Below are positions 62,451 through 64,000 of a stretch of DNA of 64,000 nt, piece after piece (the stretch's first letter is position 1; every line of letters starts with the position of its first letter). A program made the translations under genes and the position numbers. The notes under the pieces were generated by a model that did no database searches, was not told the DNA's origin, and saw only the letters and a list, made by a program, of their open reading frames with translations. The DNA is taken from positions 1 through 64,000 of the forward strand of contig JACKGY010000007.1 of the NCBI GenBank assembly GCA_020639295.1, read 5' to 3'. The DNA is from Planctomycetota bacterium. Lineage in GTDB: Bacteria; Planctomycetota; GCA-002687715; DRQF01.

Positions 62451-62747
62451 ATGAAGGACGAGGACAAGGCAGCGCTGGCGACCTACGTGAACCGGCTGAA
62501 CGGCAAGGCCTGGGGCATCGCCCTCGGCATGCTCTGCGGTTTCGGCCTCCTGTTCGCGACCATCTTCCTGGTGGCCAAGGGCGGCGAGGACGTCGGCCAA
62601 CACCTCGGTCTGCTCTGCAACTACTTCCCGGGCTACAGCGTCACCTACGGCGGCGCCTTCATCGGCTTCGCCTACGCCTTCGTGGTCGGCTTCGCCATCG
62701 GCCGCAGCATCTGCCTGTTCTACAACCTCGCCGCACGGAACTCCTGA
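62451..62747 (+). CDS. Small membrane protein, holin-like in appearance
   Basis: 98 residues, two hydrophobic helices (GIALGMLCGFGLLFATIFLVA; GGAFIGFAYAFVVGFAIG) separated by CNYFPGYSVTYGG. Similar sequences are sometimes labelled bacteriophage holin in databases, but no phage gene is near, so I treat this as a chromosomal membrane protein of unknown role. It follows the similar 128-residue gene by 16 bases. Confidence 0.65.
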   Translation: MKDEDKAALATYVNRLNGKAWGIALGMLCGFGLLFATIFLVAKGGEDVGQHLGLLCNYFPGYSVTYGGAFIGFAYAFVVGFAIGRSICLFYNLAARNS

Positions 62748-62839
62748 GCGCAGACCGGCCTGGAGAAAAAGCTGGAATCCGGGCCCCGGCTCCGTAGTTA
62801 TCACCGTGGATGGAGCGGGACCCCGGACGGAGGTTCCGC

Positions 62840-63136
62840 ATGCGCAAGTTGTTGCTCCCCCTGGTCTTCTCGGCCCTGTTCCTGGGCCTCTCGGCCGCCG
62901 ACAACCAGGCGGCCGCCCAGCGTTACTATCGCCATGGCGGCCATGACCGCCACTACCGGCAGGACTACCGCTACGATCGCCGCCGCTGGGACTGCGCGCC
63001 GCGCTACTACGAGCGCCGCTACTACGGCGACTACGACTGCGGCCCGCGCTACTACGAGCGCCGCTACTACCAGGCGCCGCGCTACTACCGCAGCTACGAC
63101 TGCGGCCCGCGCTACGGCATCAGCATCCGCTTCTGA
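62840..63136 (+). CDS. Secreted Tyr/Arg-rich repeat protein
   Basis: 98 residues from ATG 62840 (GGAGG upstream at 62829-62833). The signal peptide LLLPLVFSALFLGLSA is followed by a mature part made almost only of Tyr, Arg, Asp, His, Pro and Cys, with three repeats DC(A/G)PRY(YERRYY). Cys spacing is regular, one per repeat. The protein should be small, basic and surface-exposed; a structural or heavy-metal/nucleic-acid-binding role is speculation. A strong terminator follows at 63158. Confidence 0.7.
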   Translation: MRKLLLPLVFSALFLGLSAADNQAAAQRYYRHGGHDRHYRQDYRYDRRRWDCAPRYYERRYYGDYDCGPRYYERRYYQAPRYYRSYDCGPRYGISIRF

Positions 63137-63157
63137 TCCCGGAGCCGACCTGGGCAC

Positions 63158-63190
63158 GAGGCCCGCGCGTCCCCGCGCGGGCCTCCTTTC
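63158..63190 (+). terminator. Intrinsic terminator after the Tyr/Arg-rich gene
   Basis: GAGGCCCGCGCG (63158-63169) and CGCGCGGGCCTC (63174-63185) form a perfect 12-bp stem, loop TCCC, then CTTTC. It is about 22 bases after the stop. Confidence 0.8.
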
Positions 63191-63228
63191 GTCTTGACCC
63201 CTTCCGGCCCCCGGCCCAGGATCGGGCC

Positions 63229-64000
63229 ATGAGAGCCCTCACCACCATGTTCCTCGCCCTGCTGCTCCTCGGCCTCTCGCTCCGGGGCCAGCAGGAGATC
63301 TGGATCAAGGACGTCGACGTCGCCATCGATCGGATCGCCGAGGTCGCCCGCCCCCTGATCGAGAGCAAGAAGATCGACTGGCCGGGTGTCGGCGCCGAGT
63401 TCCGCAGCGAGGTCCGGAAGGTGACCAGCGACGCCGAGCACTGGCGCCTGCTCGTCCGCCTCCTCGCCCGCCTCCGGGACGGCCACGCCGAGGTCAGGCC
63501 GCTGGGCGCGGCGAAGGGCCTCGAGTGGCCCGACGAGGGCCCGCCCTACACCGGCTCCGGCCTCCTGCTCGGTCGCGCCAGGAAGGGCATCTACGTCCGC
63601 GGCGTCTTCGCCGGCGCCCGCGACCTCGGAATCGAGAACGGCTGGGAGGTCCTCGAGGTCGACGGCAAGAAGGTCGAGGACTGGCTCGCCGGGCGCATCG
63701 CGACCTTCCGCGACCTCATGAGCTTCTCCAGCGACCAGCACGCCGAGTTCTTCGCCTTGCAGCGCGGCATGATCGATCGCGAGGGCGCGGCCTGGGAGAT
63801 CCAGTTCAAGACTCCCAAGGGCAAGAAGACCACGAAGACCCTGCGCTTCGTCGCCCGGACCCGTCAGGTGCCCGAGGGGCCGGTCGCCTATCCCGGCGAT
63901 CCGAAGGCGGTCCGGGTCTCGAAGGAGGGCAACGTCCGCTGGACCCGGCTCGACAAGGGCCTCGCCTACGTCCACGTCCGTCGCTCGCCGGGCAGCGTCG
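63229..64000 (+). CDS. S41-family (C-terminal processing) peptidase, 3' truncated by window
   Basis: The first 257 codons are present, starting ATG 63229 with a signal peptide (FLALLLLGLSLRGQQ). The N-terminal helical region of S41 proteins (DWPGVGAEFRSEV, HWRLLVRLLARLRDGHAEV) is followed by a PDZ-like stretch (GIENGWEVLEVDGKKVEDWLAG). The catalytic Ser/Lys region lies beyond the window. It is probably a periplasmic tail-specific protease or tricorn-like peptidase. Confidence 0.72.
   Translation, partial: MRALTTMFLALLLLGLSLRGQQEIWIKDVDVAIDRIAEVARPLIESKKIDWPGVGAEFRSEVRKVTSDAEHWRLLVRLLARLRDGHAEVRPLGAAKGLEWPDEGPPYTGSGLLLGRARKGIYVRGVFAGARDLGIENGWEVLEVDGKKVEDWLAGRIATFRDLMSFSSDQHAEFFALQRGMIDREGAAWEIQFKTPKGKKTTKTLRFVARTRQVPEGPVAYPGDPKAVRVSKEGNVRWTRLDKGLAYVHVRRSPGSV

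Noticed and set aside
62451..62747. Prophage remnant suggested by the holin-like protein
   Set aside because: No lysin, capsid, integrase or att-like repeat is near.

Overview
The window is GC-rich bacterial chromosome, densely coded on both strands, with about 55 protein genes, no rRNA, tRNA, CRISPR array or insertion sequence that I could recognise. The gene content (two GroELs around one GroES, secreted carboxypeptidase-regulatory-like repeat proteins, an FG-GAP/ASPIC lipoprotein, a redoxin / c-type haem / copper-monooxygenase-like fusion, alpha/alpha-toroid lipoproteins, many secreted metallopeptidases) suggests a member of the Planctomycetota or a close relative. This is inference from gene style; no phylogenetic marker in the window settles it.

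Layout. 1-4356 (+): chaperone block with the GGM tail of a first GroEL, groES, a second groEL without that tail, dnaJ, grpE, an FmdB-type zinc ribbon and YacG. 4369-8616 (-): two related secreted or anchored repeat proteins. 8809-14187 (+): a GH42-like glycosidase, a long non-coding gap with a consensus promoter, predicted RNA helices and a strong terminator (candidate small RNA or leader, about 11428-11756), then a GCPII-like lipoprotein peptidase. 14213-19207: SRAP protein, LysR regulator convergent with a sodium:solute symporter, Mpg DNA glycosylase, HtrA-like protease. 19226-23740: surface-glycan or envelope genes (two methyltransferases, a WaaP-like kinase with a degenerate second kinase-like half, a GT4, a zinc-ribbon membrane protein). 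23884-30046: lamin-tail protein, M28 peptidase, bleomycin-hydrolase-like protease, a stand-alone 5'-3' exonuclease coupled to haem A synthase. 30340-31863 (-): porin-like protein.

32374-37885 (-) holds a Fur-family regulator followed by a six-gene feo unit. It has a near-consensus promoter and a 17-bp palindrome just after the predicted start site. Every successive gene in it overlaps the next (feoA, feoB, a small FeoB-associated membrane protein, an alpha/alpha-toroid lipoprotein, a six-helix membrane protein, a stand-alone NIL-domain protein), and it ends at an intrinsic terminator. The last three genes are not classical Feo components, so this is the best candidate in the window for an undescribed functional module.

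37968-50887: purD, a 2054-residue Ig-like/FG-GAP lipoprotein, an orphan plus-strand terminator behind a gene-free stretch, a CBS-pair protein, RsmE, a DUF695-RraB fusion, a FAD oxidoreductase and a cNMP-binding/PATAN protein. 51030-62028: the redoxin/cytochrome/monooxygenase fusion and a polysaccharide cluster (flippase, GT2, metallophosphoesterase, UDP-galactopyranose-mutase-like oxidoreductase, two GT4s, nucleotide-sugar epimerase, polysaccharide deacetylase), most of whose genes overlap by 1-4 bases. 62048-64000: two small membrane proteins, a Tyr/Arg-rich secreted protein and the start of an S41-type protease cut by the window edge.
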